This document shows, one piece after another, positions 53,655-61,976 of a stretch of 64,000 bases of DNA. The DNA lies in contig JAFAGA010000026.1 of NCBI GenBank assembly GCA_023423045.1, positions 1 to 64,000 of the forward strand, in the 5' to 3' direction. Below the pieces are notes generated by a model, which was given only the letters and a program-made list of their open reading frames with translations, did no database searches and had not been told where the DNA came from. This DNA is from Bacillota bacterium (GTDB taxonomy: Bacteria > Bacillota > Clostridia > Lachnospirales > Lachnospiraceae). How positions within the stretch are numbered: position 1 is the first letter of the stretch; every line of letters begins with the position of its first letter. The position numbers were made by a program, and so were the translations under genes.

Positions 53655-55640
53655 CTATCTTTCAAACTGGGATTCATGCTTCTGGAAAAAATCCACCCTG
53701 GGTTCCAGAAACTTGAGCTTATGAGTTCCCGGCTCCGGCATCAGTTCTTCCAGAGTATCAAAGATATGATCCCAGCTCCACAAATCCTCTCCGATACCCA
53801 GATACTCCCGGATCATCTCACACCCGGCCGGCGCAATCGGGTGCAGAAGGCTGGTAATGGTACGGACTGCATGGAAAGTATCAATGAGTACCTGCCTGCG
53901 AAGCGCGTCGTCCCCATCCGTTTCGGCAACCCGGATTCGGTTTACCCAGTATTTGTTCATGCTGCGGATATATTGGTCCAAGGTATCCGTAATTCGATGG
54001 AACTCATGATGATACATACGCCTCTCGTAGGAGAGAATGGCTGCCCTTGCTTCCTCTCGAATCTCCCGGTTTACTTCTCCCACTGGTATTCGGGAATCAT
54101 AATATTTCTGGGAGGTATAAAAACAGGACCGTACCATCCGGTTAAATACATTAGTCAGAAGATTACCTTCTTTTAAGACCGTGTCCTGTCCTCCTTTGGT
54201 ATCCATATATACTCCGGGCATGAAGCTTGCGCTGTTGGTATCCAGGCCAAGGCTTAGAAAATGCATCCGAAGCTGCTCCGGAGTATAATACGCCAGCAAT
54301 TCCCGGGCCATGGGAGGCTTAATTGCCGAACTGCTGCTGGCCTTCTTATCCATAAACAGAACGTGATTATTCGCAATCAAATGGGGAAGGGTCAGGTCTC
54401 CTTCCCTGGGGTGAATACCAGGTTCCCCGGATTGCAAGGCCATAAACATGGCCATTTCTGCTATTCCATAGAAATATATATTATCTTCTCCTATAAACTG
54501 ATATACCTTAGCCTCCTCAGAGCACCACCATTTCTTCCACTCCTCTTTAGCCTTGTTCTCTCCCTCCAGATAGGCTCTTGTAAAAGAGATGGGTGCCCAT
54601 AGGGATTCCGGCCAAACCCAGAAAGTAAGCTGGTCCAGACCCTCCTTTACGGGTACCGGAACACCCCATAGGATATTGCCGGTCAGACGGAAAGGAACCA
54701 GGGTCTTGCCTGTTCGATAATTCACTCCCCTCTCGCTGAGCAGCTTTCTGGCAATGTCCCTGTCTGCAAGATTCTCAAATACCAGGGTTACAGAACTTTT
54801 GTTTGCCTCCTCCACATATTCATGCTTCGGAAAGCCGGCCATATCTTCCTTCCCTTGATGCCATTGATTTTTCTTCACATAGATTACAGGCTTCTTCAGA
54901 AATTCTTCCATGGCACTCAGCTGATACTTTCTTTCATTAGAATGGCTGCGAAGATACGTTGCCCGCTGAGATAATAGCTCCTGAAATGCCTCCAAGCGGA
55001 AATACCAATTAGTTACCTGAATGATCTCCGGCGTTATGCCGGTTAGGGTGCTTTTGGGATTAATTAATTCACTTGGCATATATTGATGGCCAAGGGAGCA
55101 TTCATCCGCATATCCTTTGTCCGAAGAACAGCCCTGAATCGGACATTGGCCTATGACCTGCCGTCCATTGAGCAGTACCTTCTGAACCGGATCATAAAAT
55201 TGTGGCGTGGATAGCCGATCCAAATATCCCCTCTCATACAAGGCTTCAAACACTTCGCTGGATACCTGATTATGGAGTTCTCCGCTTCTTCCAAGCGCCG
55301 ATGCCGCATACAGATCCGTACTGATCTGGTACGCATCCAGGGCTTCCTTCTGCTTTTTATGATTCTCCGATACATACTCTTCAACTGTTAATCCGGTACC
55401 GGTCTCTTCCTTCAGTTTGCGGTAACTTTCCAGGATCGGTGAGCCATAGCAATCCGTTCCTGATACAAAAATTACATTATCTCTTCCGATGCGATCTCTT
55501 AAAAATCTGGCGAACACATCGGCATGAATAAATACTCCCCCGATATGGCCGAAATGAAGTTCCTTATTACCATAGGGCATTCCTGCAGTAACCACTGCTC
55601 TTTTAGGAAAGGAGGGCCTTTCCTCCTTCGTCTTCATCAT
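53655..55640 (-). CDS. Methionyl-tRNA synthetase-like class I ligase with altered signature motifs (661 aa)
   Basis: The fold and zinc region are MetRS-like: AGMPYGNKELHFGHIGG (HIGH motif as HFGH, ~25-34), CPIQGCSSDKGYADECSLGH (zinc-knob cysteines, ~165-184) and MPSELINPKS. Two key motifs deviate. The canonical GTDEHG is GTDCYG (~61-66), and KMSKS appears to be KASSS (DKKASSSSAIKPP, ~427), losing the second lysine. No C-terminal EMAP-type tRNA-binding domain is present. ATG at 55640 has GGGAG. It lies behind a T-box leader. It may be a divergent or second MetRS, or a paralogue with another substrate. Confidence 0.82.
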   Translation of the reverse strand: MMKTKEERPSFPKRAVVTAGMPYGNKELHFGHIGGVFIHADVFARFLRDRIGRDNVIFVSGTDCYGSPILESYRKLKEETGTGLTVEEYVSENHKKQKEALDAYQISTDLYAASALGRSGELHNQVSSEVFEALYERGYLDRLSTPQFYDPVQKVLLNGRQVIGQCPIQGCSSDKGYADECSLGHQYMPSELINPKSTLTGITPEIIQVTNWYFRLEAFQELLSQRATYLRSHSNERKYQLSAMEEFLKKPVIYVKKNQWHQGKEDMAGFPKHEYVEEANKSSVTLVFENLADRDIARKLLSERGVNYRTGKTLVPFRLTGNILWGVPVPVKEGLDQLTFWVWPESLWAPISFTRAYLEGENKAKEEWKKWWCSEEAKVYQFIGEDNIYFYGIAEMAMFMALQSGEPGIHPREGDLTLPHLIANNHVLFMDKKASSSSAIKPPMARELLAYYTPEQLRMHFLSLGLDTNSASFMPGVYMDTKGGQDTVLKEGNLLTNVFNRMVRSCFYTSQKYYDSRIPVGEVNREIREEARAAILSYERRMYHHEFHRITDTLDQYIRSMNKYWVNRIRVAETDGDDALRRQVLIDTFHAVRTITSLLHPIAPAGCEMIREYLGIGEDLWSWDHIFDTLEELMPEPGTHKLKFLEPRVDFFQKHESQFER

Positions 55641-55744
55641 AATCCACTCTCCCTGACAAAATATACTATTATAGGTTGCTTTCTGTAGGTTTGTTTTTCA
55701 TCATGCGAGTATTGCTGCGATCCTGTTAAGATTCATAATAGAAA

Positions 55745-56108
55745 TCAAAAAAACGCCCCTACAGCTATAACTGTAGGGGCGATATCATCTATCGCGGTGC
55801 CACCCTGTTTCATTAATATGTTGCCATACTAATCTTATTGAGTACATATGATACTCTAGTTCTGTAACGTGAACCCACGTCATAGCATCACCTTATCCGC
55901 TGTTGAATATTTGTCCTGTAAATAAGTTTTGCAAAACACAGGATTATATTTCCGAGATTAGGATCCGTATGAAGCTCCAAGGCTTGTTTCATTACCCTTC
56001 CTGCCATTCCGTCTCAGCCCTCGGAATTCTCTGTAGACCACCCCGGTAATTACTCTCCTCTTCATCGCCTTTCATCAAATCAGTGAATTGACTGGCAATT
56101 CATTTGTA
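55745..56108 (-). ncRNA. T-box leader upstream of the MetRS-like gene
   Basis: The conserved T-box AGGGTGGCACCGCG (55806-55793) is followed by an intrinsic terminator with perfect 10-bp arms (55755-55764 and 55771-55780) and a T-run. Stem I is recognisable: AGTA before the helix ATTACC (5' side), GGTAAT returning (3' side), then GAA-A-CAA-G and the GGAG turn. By comparison with the glyQS specifier loop the specifier is CAA (55986-55984); an ATG at 55992-55990 falls inside the helix. The T-box bulge TGGC pairs with a G73 tRNA. Confidence 0.9.
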
Positions 56109-56114
56109 TTCATT

Positions 56115-56143
56115 AGTATATGCAAAAAACAACTTCCTGTCAA
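56115..56143 (-). promoter_or_regulatory. Promoter of the T-box leader
   Basis: On the minus strand TTGACA (56143-56138), 17-bp spacer, TATACT (56120-56115). The start would be near 56108, just before stem I of the T-box. Confidence 0.8.
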
Positions 56144-56208
56144 GGGATTATTCTAATAAAACAGAATCCTCTTCTCTCTACTCTTAATAAAATATCATTC
56201 TGTCGATC

Positions 56209-56580
56209 TTACTTTGCAAGGAGCTGTCCCGAAGCATCGGCGTAATAAGGAACGATAATATAACGCCCTGAGTGGATCTGATCAGAGACCATTCCATTGC
56301 TTTCCATAATCTCTTCAATATAGTCATTCATATCATCATATTCTTCAGTGAAATATTCAGAAGCAATGCTCCAAAGGGTATCTCCCTTCTGTATCTCAAT
56401 GCTGGCTACCAGCTTTCTTCGATCTGTGTTCCTCTGTGCTGTCACTGTCTTGGTAATAAAAAATATGGAAAAGAGCAGAACAACAAATAAAAGTACAGCT
56501 CCGGCCATCCATATTCTCTTCTTATTCACTTGATAGTATTCGTTGCTCTCCATAAAACGATTGCTTGCTCTGTTCATCAT
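56209..56580 (-). CDS. LysM-domain membrane protein, YneA-like (123 aa)
   Basis: One transmembrane helix (IWMAGAVLLFVVLLFSIFFI, ~23-42) and a C-terminal extracellular LysM domain (IQKGDTLWSIASEYF ~63-77 to GRYIIVPYY ~107). Together with its position divergent from lexA this is the layout of YneA-type SOS cell-division inhibitors, which block septation during DNA damage. ATG follows GGGAGG. Its promoter (56797-56825) contains a LexA box, supporting SOS control. Confidence 0.85.
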   Translation of the reverse strand: MMNRASNRFMESNEYYQVNKKRIWMAGAVLLFVVLLFSIFFITKTVTAQRNTDRRKLVASIEIQKGDTLWSIASEYFTEEYDDMNDYIEEIMESNGMVSDQIHSGRYIIVPYYADASGQLLAK

Positions 56581-56773
56581 ATATAACCTCCCAAGAATTT
56601 CTTTCTTTTGTAATTTCTCCGGTCCGGGAACCCTTTGCCCCGGGATGGCTTGTATTAATCAGTTTTTTCATTCTATTGTGGGCTATGGTCATTCGATGTC
56701 TTAGAAAAAAACCTTATAATTTTATAGAATGCTTCGTAGCACTGTACTCTCTCCAAAAAACAGAACATATGAT

Positions 56774-56888
56774 ACGAACATTTGTTTCATAATGCTATTA
56801 TAAATAACAAACATACGTTTGTCAACTGTTTTTCGAACATACATTTTGTTTTACAAACATTTTTTCGCTTTTCAGAACATAAGTTTTG
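56774..56888. promoter_or_regulatory. Cluster of LexA boxes between the LysM gene and lexA
   Basis: Five related sites: ACGAACATTTGTTTCA (56774), ACAAACATACGTTTGT (56807, perfect arms), CGAACATACATTTTG (56834), CAAACATTTTTTCG (56854) and AGAACATAAGTTTTG (56874). They follow the GAAC-N4-GTTC-type pattern of Firmicutes LexA with decay in some arms. The best site lies inside the LysM promoter and the last overlaps the lexA -35. Confidence 0.75.
56797..56825 (-). promoter_or_regulatory. LysM (yneA-like) promoter
   Basis: On the minus strand TTGACA (56825-56820), 17-bp spacer, TATAAT (56802-56797). The best LexA box (56807-56822) covers most of the spacer, and a second (56774-56789) lies at the predicted start site. 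Confidence 0.8.
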
Positions 56889-56914
56889 CATTATGGAAAT
56901 AAGTATGATATAAT
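56886..56914 (+). promoter_or_regulatory. lexA promoter
   Basis: TTGCAT (56886-56891), 17-bp spacer, TATAAT (56909-56914). A LexA box overlaps the -35. The transcript would start near 56921, leaving a leader of about 340 nt before lexA. Confidence 0.75.
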
Positions 56915-56931
56915 GAAAGCGAAATGAGGAA

Positions 56932-57230
56932 ATGCAAGCTTGCTTGCGATTTCCGATTGGAGCAACAAGATCATGAACATGATCTTTGTTTATGTACAAT
57001 GAGAGCTTAGTGAACATGTTGCAGGCTTGCTTGTGGGCATGGGATCGGAGCTGGAGATTATGAACGAAGTTCATGATATAATGTCGTGATACATTATAAG
57101 CATATATACGTTCGGAGGCAGAACCTTCTAATACGAATTTTATTCATGAGATAATGAATGCGGATGAACATACTGCAAGAATGCATGCGGAACTGAAGAT
57201 CATGAACAGATTTTTCATGATATGACGATG
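56932..57230 (+). repeat. Three diverged direct repeats with dyads in the lexA leader
   Basis: Copies at 56932-56986, 57012-57083 and 57165-57230 share the order TGCA-R-GCTTGC-like block, GGAG/GAAG block and an ATGAAC-centred dyad. The dyads are AAGATCATG (56967-56986), ATGAAC/GTTCAT (57060-57074) and ATCATGAA/TTCATGAT (57199-57221). A fourth dyad ATTCAT/ATGAAT stands at 57142-57159. A second TATAAT occurs at 57077-57082. Confidence 0.55.
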
Positions 57231-57258
57231 CAAATATAAAATGGAGGCTGATACTTTA

Positions 57259-57876
57259 ATGGGGTATGGTAGAATAAGCAATAAGCAGAAAGAAATACTG
57301 GAATATTTAAAATCTCAGATTATTAACAAAGGATATCCGCCGGCAGTTCGTGAAATATGTGAAGCTGTCAAGCTTAAATCCACCTCGTCCGTGCACTCCC
57401 ATCTTGAGACTCTGGAGAAGAACGGCTACATACGCCGCGACCCTTCCAAACCGCGCGCAATTGAGATTATTGATGATGAATTCAATCTGACAAGAAGAGA
57501 TCTTGTGAACGTGCCGGTAGTAGGTACTATCACTGCGGGCCAGCCGATCCTTGCAGTTGAGAACATCGACAGCTACTTCCCGATTCCTGCCGAATATATG
57601 CCGAACGAAGATACCTTTATGCTGAAGGTAAAGGGCAACAGTATGATTAATGCAGGTATATATAACGGGGATAAGATATTGGTACAGAAGCAATCTCACG
57701 CAAAGAACGGGGATTATGTGGTGGCTCTGCTTGGTGAAGAGGTCACCGTTAAGACCTTCTATAAAGAGAATGGCCATTATCGGCTGCAGCCGGAGAATGA
57801 TTCCATGGAGCCTATTATTGTATCCGATTTGAATGTTCAGGGTAAGGTGATCGGTCTCTTCCGGATGTTTTCCTAG
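57259..57876 (+). CDS. lexA: SOS repressor LexA (205 aa)
   Basis: A winged-helix DNA-binding domain (~1-70, PPAVREICEAVKLKSTSSVHSHL) is joined to the S24 peptidase domain. The autocleavage site is the Ala-Gly of TITAGQP (~90), the nucleophile Ser is in KGNSMINAG (~125) and the general-base Lys in EEVTVKTF (~162). ATG at 57259 is used because GGAGG lies upstream and MGYGRISNKQ is the expected N-terminus. The promoter carries LexA boxes, so autoregulation is expected. Confidence 0.95.
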   Translation: MGYGRISNKQKEILEYLKSQIINKGYPPAVREICEAVKLKSTSSVHSHLETLEKNGYIRRDPSKPRAIEIIDDEFNLTRRDLVNVPVVGTITAGQPILAVENIDSYFPIPAEYMPNEDTFMLKVKGNSMINAGIYNGDKILVQKQSHAKNGDYVVALLGEEVTVKTFYKENGHYRLQPENDSMEPIIVSDLNVQGKVIGLFRMFS

Positions 57877-57951
57877 GCGCAGGGAGTCGGAACATTTTAC
57901 AGCAGAGAATATACCATAGAGAACAATGATACTTTTACGGCACTTCAATAT

Positions 57952-57990
57952 AAAACCTGGCTGTTTGATAACTCTGACAGCCAGGTTTTT
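57952..57990. terminator. lexA terminator
   Basis: AAAACCTGGCTGT (57952-57964) pairs with ACAGCCAGGTTTT (57977-57989), followed by T. It can also end the rsfS transcript from the minus strand. Confidence 0.88.
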
Positions 57991-58083
57991 ATGTGATAGC
58001 AATCTATTATGATATTAATTCTGATATGAAAATCCTGTTTCATAAATCATGTGCCCATCTAACAGGGCCGCACCGTTATCGTC

Positions 58084-58443
58084 TTACTCCGTCTCAAGCT
58101 CCTCTTTGCCGACGGTCTTGCCATCCCTCCAGATACGCTCCAGATTGTAGAACAGACGATCTTCCTTGGAAAATACATGTACAATCAGATCGCCGTAATC
58201 CATCAATATCCAGCTGGCACTTCTTATTCCTTCCACTCTCTTGGGCTCAAAGCCCTCCTTGCCCAAAACTTCCCTTACAGAATTAACAAGGGCATCTACC
58301 TGGGAAGAGTTAGATCCGTTAGCAATAATAAAATAATCTGCTATAATAGAGATGTCCTTAATTTCAATTACGGTGATATCCTCACCTTTTTTCTCTTCCA
58401 GTGCATGGTAAGCAAGCTTAGCCATCTTTTTTGAAATATCCAT
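58084..58443 (-). CDS. rsfS: Ribosomal silencing factor RsfS (119 aa)
   Basis: The family pattern KGEDITVIEIKDISIIADYF (~19-38), NSSQVDALVNSV and SASWILMDYGDLIVHVF (~80-96) is clear. RsfS binds ribosomal protein L14 and blocks subunit joining in starved cells. ATG follows AGGGGA. It is the last gene of the rplU-to-rsfS cluster; an 88-base gap separates it from yqeK. Confidence 0.94.
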   Translation of the reverse strand: MDISKKMAKLAYHALEEKKGEDITVIEIKDISIIADYFIIANGSNSSQVDALVNSVREVLGKEGFEPKRVEGIRSASWILMDYGDLIVHVFSKEDRLFYNLERIWRDGKTVGKEELETE

Positions 58444-58531
58444 AATAATCCCCTTTCCTTTTTCAGTACTTCAATCAGTCCATTGAATGATCCATCCCAG
58501 ACAGAAGGGAAGATGTCTCTTTGACTTCTGT

Positions 58532-59107
58532 TTAATGTATCTGAAGTTCTGATTTATAATATTCATATGCATCAATTGTAGTTGCGTCAAATTCCACTTT
58601 GGATTCAGTCAGATAATCCAGGGTATTCTCCAGTATCATCAGTACAGCCTGATCCAGGTCTAAGTATGCTTGCGTCCTGATTTCATCGATCCTCGGAAGA
58701 GGTCTCCGGTACGGCTCAATATAATCAGCTACAAATACAATCTTCTCCAGCAGGCTCATATCCGGCCTGCCTGTCGTATGATAGATGATCGCATCCAGGA
58801 TCTCCTGATCCTCTATATCGAAATTCTCCCGGGCAAAGGCCGCGCCCACTTTGCCATGGAGCAAAAAGGGACACAACTCTTCCATCGGGGATACTGTTAA
58901 ATGATAAAATTGGCACCAGCGCAGCAATTCCGCGTCGGATAAATTTTTAGCGCAATCATGCAAAATTCCGGCAATCCCGGCTTTCTCCTCATCGTAACCA
59001 TGAATCACGGCCAAATCGCGGGCCACTTCCTCTACCCCCAGGCTGTGAAGATAACGCGGCGGCTTTAATGCACTTTTCATGCTGTCCCGCAAATAATCCA
59101 GCTCCAT
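58532..59107 (-). CDS. yqeK: HD-domain hydrolase YqeK (191 aa)
   Basis: HD-domain metal ligands are visible in RYLHSLGVEEVA (~19-30) and GILHDCAKNL (~48-57, HD pair), with FLLHGKVGA (~83) and IIYHTTGRPDMS (~108). YqeK hydrolyses bis(5'-nucleosyl) tetraphosphates to ADP. It follows nadD by 17 bases. ATG has GGAGG ten bases upstream. Confidence 0.93.
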   Translation of the reverse strand: MELDYLRDSMKSALKPPRYLHSLGVEEVARDLAVIHGYDEEKAGIAGILHDCAKNLSDAELLRWCQFYHLTVSPMEELCPFLLHGKVGAAFARENFDIEDQEILDAIIYHTTGRPDMSLLEKIVFVADYIEPYRRPLPRIDEIRTQAYLDLDQAVLMILENTLDYLTESKVEFDATTIDAYEYYKSELQIH

Positions 59108-59124
59108 TCAAATTCATCCTCCGG

Positions 59125-59730
59125 TCAATTAAGGTATAGCTGATTCTCATTAATGTAAGTAATTACACGGTCCGGCAGATAATAACGAAGAGATTGGCCT
59201 CCGGCAGCCCGCTTACGTATATTTTCCGAGGAAATCTGCATCATAGGCATCTCCACAAGGAGGATATCTCCATGGAACCGCTCCTTCAGATAATCTGCCT
59301 GCGCAGATAGCTTTTCCAGGTCGACGCCGTCTCTGGCCGCCGCTACAACCGTGCATAAGTCAAATATCTTCTGGGGATCCTTCCACTGATCCATCATAAA
59401 TAGGGAATCTGCCCCAACAATAAAGTGATATCTCGCTTCCGGGTGCTCTTTGGCAAGCAGTTCCAGAGTATCTGCCGTATAGGTAAAACCGTCCCTTTCC
59501 AGTTCCATCGTTGAAAGAACAAAATGCGGATTGTCCTCAATGGCGAGCGCTATCATTTCCGCCCTCTGAGCGTCGGTGACCTTCTCTGGCTTCATTTTAT
59601 GGGGAGGATTTTTCGAAGGCATAAACATGATCTGCTCCAAACCCATCTGCTCGTAAGCATTTTCCGCCAAAAATAAATGTCCGTTATGAATTGGGTTAAA
59701 GGTTCCTCCCATAATACCAATCATTTTCAT
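59125..59730 (-). CDS. nadD: Nicotinate-nucleotide adenylyltransferase (201 aa)
   Basis: The nucleotidyltransferase motif GGTFNPIHNGHL (~6-17) and the late ISSENIRKR (~179-187; ISSTxIR type) are diagnostic. It makes nicotinic acid adenine dinucleotide from NaMN and ATP in NAD synthesis. ATG at 59730 with GGAGG is chosen over the longer frame. Gene order yhbY-nadD-yqeK is conserved in Clostridia. Confidence 0.95.
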   Translation of the reverse strand: MKMIGIMGGTFNPIHNGHLFLAENAYEQMGLEQIMFMPSKNPPHKMKPEKVTDAQRAEMIALAIEDNPHFVLSTMELERDGFTYTADTLELLAKEHPEARYHFIVGADSLFMMDQWKDPQKIFDLCTVVAAARDGVDLEKLSAQADYLKERFHGDILLVEMPMMQISSENIRKRAAGGQSLRYYLPDRVITYINENQLYLN

Positions 59731-59774
59731 CCTAACCTCCATGCTGCCAATACCTGAAAATTTGGAAACACGCT

Positions 59775-60083
59775 TTATTTTTTTGCTTTCTTTTCTTCGG
59801 GAAGAACGATTTTCTTCTTATCCTTCGATTCTTTATATAATACAATCTTCTTGCCGATCACCTGAACTACCGTGGAATGGGTACGCTCTGCCAGCATCTG
59901 CGCCATTTCCTTCGGGTCATCCATACAGTTCTTCAGCACGCTGATTTTAATCAACTCCCTGGCCTCAAGAGCCTCCGCCACGCCCTGGGTAATCTCCGGG
60001 GTTAAGGATGATTTACCGATCTGATAAATGGGGTCGATGGACATGGCCAAGCCTTTTAAATACGCTCTCTGCTTTGTTGTCAT
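59775..60083 (-). CDS. yhbY: YhbY-family RNA-binding protein (102 aa)
   Basis: A CRS1-YhbY (CRM) domain: TTKQRAYLKGLAMSIDPIYQIGK (split, ~2-24) with the GxxG-type loop, and ELIKISVLKNC (~41-51). It binds 23S rRNA or pre-50S particles. ATG at 60083 has AAAGGAG. The tail is Lys-rich. It is 26 bases downstream of obgE. Confidence 0.92.
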   Translation of the reverse strand: MTTKQRAYLKGLAMSIDPIYQIGKSSLTPEITQGVAEALEARELIKISVLKNCMDDPKEMAQMLAERTHSTVVQVIGKKIVLYKESKDKKKIVLPEEKKAKK

Positions 60084-60109
60084 CTGTATACTCCTTTCAT
60101 TTCTATTCA

Positions 60110-61393
60110 CTATTTATAATAATCAAAGCTCAGGCCGTACATTCTTACGGTATCACCATCAACAATTCCAAGCTTCTCCAGTTCCTCAAGAATTCCGTTC
60201 TCTTTCAGGAACTTCTGGAAGAATTCAAAGCCCTTTTCAGAATCCAGATTCGTATAGCCAAGCATTCTCTCAATGCGCGGACCTTCCACCGCAAACATAT
60301 GCTCTTCTTCCTTCCACACCTCAAAGGGCAGGTTCGAGCTTGCCATATCCTCAGGGAAGAATTCCTTCTCAAACACGATCGGCGTATTGTCGAGCTGCTC
60401 CAGCATTCCCTTCACATGATACAGCAATTCCTTTATCCCCTTGCCGCTTACCGCAGAAATAGGAAACACCTTGATTCCCTGGGGTTCAAACTTGTCCTGT
60501 ATCTTCTTGATTATTTCCAGCGCATCCTCTTCATATAATACGTCTATTTTATTAGCTGCAATAATCTGGGGGCGTTTTGCCAGTTCTGCATTATAGGCGG
60601 CCAGCTCTGAATTGATTTTCTCAATATCTTCAATTGGATCCCGTCCTTCTGTCCCAGCGGCATCGACCAAATGAATGATAACCTTGGTCCGCTCAATATG
60701 CCTGAGGAATTCATGCCCAAGTCCCAAGCCTTCCGATGCACCCTCGATTAATCCGGGAATATCAGCGATGACGAAGCCGCCGTCTTCCAGGTCCACCACA
60801 CCCAGATTAGGGCTCAGGGTGGTAAAATGATAATTCCCTATCTTAGGCCTCGCATTAGTAACATGGGATAAAAGGGTGGACTTGCCCACATTGGGGAACC
60901 CTACAAGCCCCACATCCGCAATTACCTTAAGCTCCAGGATCACATCCATTTCCTGAGCTTTCTGGCCCGGCTGGGCATACTTGGGAACCTGCATCGTCGG
61001 TGTGGCATAATGCTGATTGCCCTTGCCTCCCCGTCCGCCCCTCAGAAGCACTTCCCTGCGGTTATCGTGGGACATATCGGCAACCACCTTGCCTGTTTCT
61101 TTTTCTTTTATTACCGTGCCAGCGGGGACCTTGACGATCAAGTCTTTGCCGTCCTTGCCATGGCAACGTTTCTTTCCGCCGCTTTCACCGTCCTCAGCAC
61201 TGTATTTTCGTATAAACCGAAAATCCGTCAGGGTATTCAGTCCGTCATCCACTTCAAATATCAGATCTCCGCCCTTGCCTCCGTCTCCTCCGTCGGGACC
61301 GCCGGCAGGAACGAATATTTCCTTTCGAAAGCTTACATGACCGTCTCCGCCCTTACCGGACCGGATATGAATCTCCGCTCTGTCTGCAAACAT
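60110..61393 (-). CDS. obgE: Ribosome-assembly GTPase ObgE (427 aa)
   Basis: The Obg glycine-rich fold is N-terminal (GGDGHVSFRKEIFVPAGGP, ~16-34). The GTPase domain starts at ~158 with GFPNVGKST (G1), ADIPGLIEGA (G3) and NKID (G4). An OCT domain is at the end (~355-427). ObgE acts in late 50S assembly and stress response. Position between rpmA and yhbY is conserved. Confidence 0.96.
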   Translation of the reverse strand: MFADRAEIHIRSGKGGDGHVSFRKEIFVPAGGPDGGDGGKGGDLIFEVDDGLNTLTDFRFIRKYSAEDGESGGKKRCHGKDGKDLIVKVPAGTVIKEKETGKVVADMSHDNRREVLLRGGRGGKGNQHYATPTMQVPKYAQPGQKAQEMDVILELKVIADVGLVGFPNVGKSTLLSHVTNARPKIGNYHFTTLSPNLGVVDLEDGGFVIADIPGLIEGASEGLGLGHEFLRHIERTKVIIHLVDAAGTEGRDPIEDIEKINSELAAYNAELAKRPQIIAANKIDVLYEEDALEIIKKIQDKFEPQGIKVFPISAVSGKGIKELLYHVKGMLEQLDNTPIVFEKEFFPEDMASSNLPFEVWKEEEHMFAVEGPRIERMLGYTNLDSEKGFEFFQKFLKENGILEELEKLGIVDGDTVRMYGLSFDYYK

Positions 61394-61558
61394 TTTATCA
61401 CCTGTTCAACGTATCCGCACCCTGCTTCCCAAATCTGTCCTGAAATCGGATGCATACCTTGTCCTCTCTATCCAAACTATAACCGTATTGTTTCCAAAAT
61501 ATATGATACTTATTATAATAAAAAAATACGGCAAATACAACAGAAACCAAACATAAAG

Positions 61559-61590
61559 AACCCCAAATCCTTATCTGAGAATTTGGGGTT
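61559..61590 (-). terminator. Terminator after rpmA
   Basis: AACCCCAAAT (61559-61568) and ATTTGGGGTT (61581-61590) pair perfectly; on the minus strand a T-rich stretch follows. It ends or attenuates the rplU-prp-rpmA transcript. Confidence 0.8.
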
Positions 61591-61607
61591 AATTAACGAA
61601 TGTCTTA

Positions 61608-61895
61608 TTATTTTGCTTCTACCGGGTATACACTTGCCTGTTTCTTGTCTCTACCCTTACGTTCAAATCTAACAACGCCGTCAACTAAAGCAAATAATGT
61701 ATCATCGCCACCGCGTCCAACGTTATTTCCGGGATGGATCTTCGTTCCGCGCTGTCTGAAAAGAATATTTCCTGCAAGAACAAATTGACCGTCTGCTCTC
61801 TTCGCACCCAATCTCTTGGATTCGGAATCTCTACCGTTCTTGGTAGAACCAACACCCTTTTTATGAGCGAAATATTGAAGGTTCATTCTTAACAT
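61608..61895 (-). CDS. rpmA: 50S ribosomal protein L27 (95 aa)
   Basis: MLRMNLQYFAHKKGVGSTKNG is the typical Firmicutes start, shown here only in part: the extension MLRMNLQYF precedes AHKKG. In S. aureus Prp removes this extension so that the L27 N-terminus can reach the peptidyl-transferase centre. Here a single Phe (QYF) stands where FF is usual. The gene for Prp is adjacent. ATG follows AGGAGG. Confidence 0.96.
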   Translation of the reverse strand: MLRMNLQYFAHKKGVGSTKNGRDSESKRLGAKRADGQFVLAGNILFRQRGTKIHPGNNVGRGGDDTLFALVDGVVRFERKGRDKKQASVYPVEAK

Positions 61896-61976
61896 GTTCT
61901 ACACCTCCTGCAATTCTTAATTACATATCAGTACATCAGTTATCTACAGAAACACGCATTATGTTCCTGTAATAAT

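Noticed and set aside
55990..55992. ATG triplet in stem I of the T-box as a Met specifier
   Set aside because: It lies at the edge of the ATTACC/GGTAAT helix, six bases 5' of the position that aligns with the glyQS specifier, and the TGGC bulge does not fit A73 of tRNA-Met. Kept as the alternative reading.
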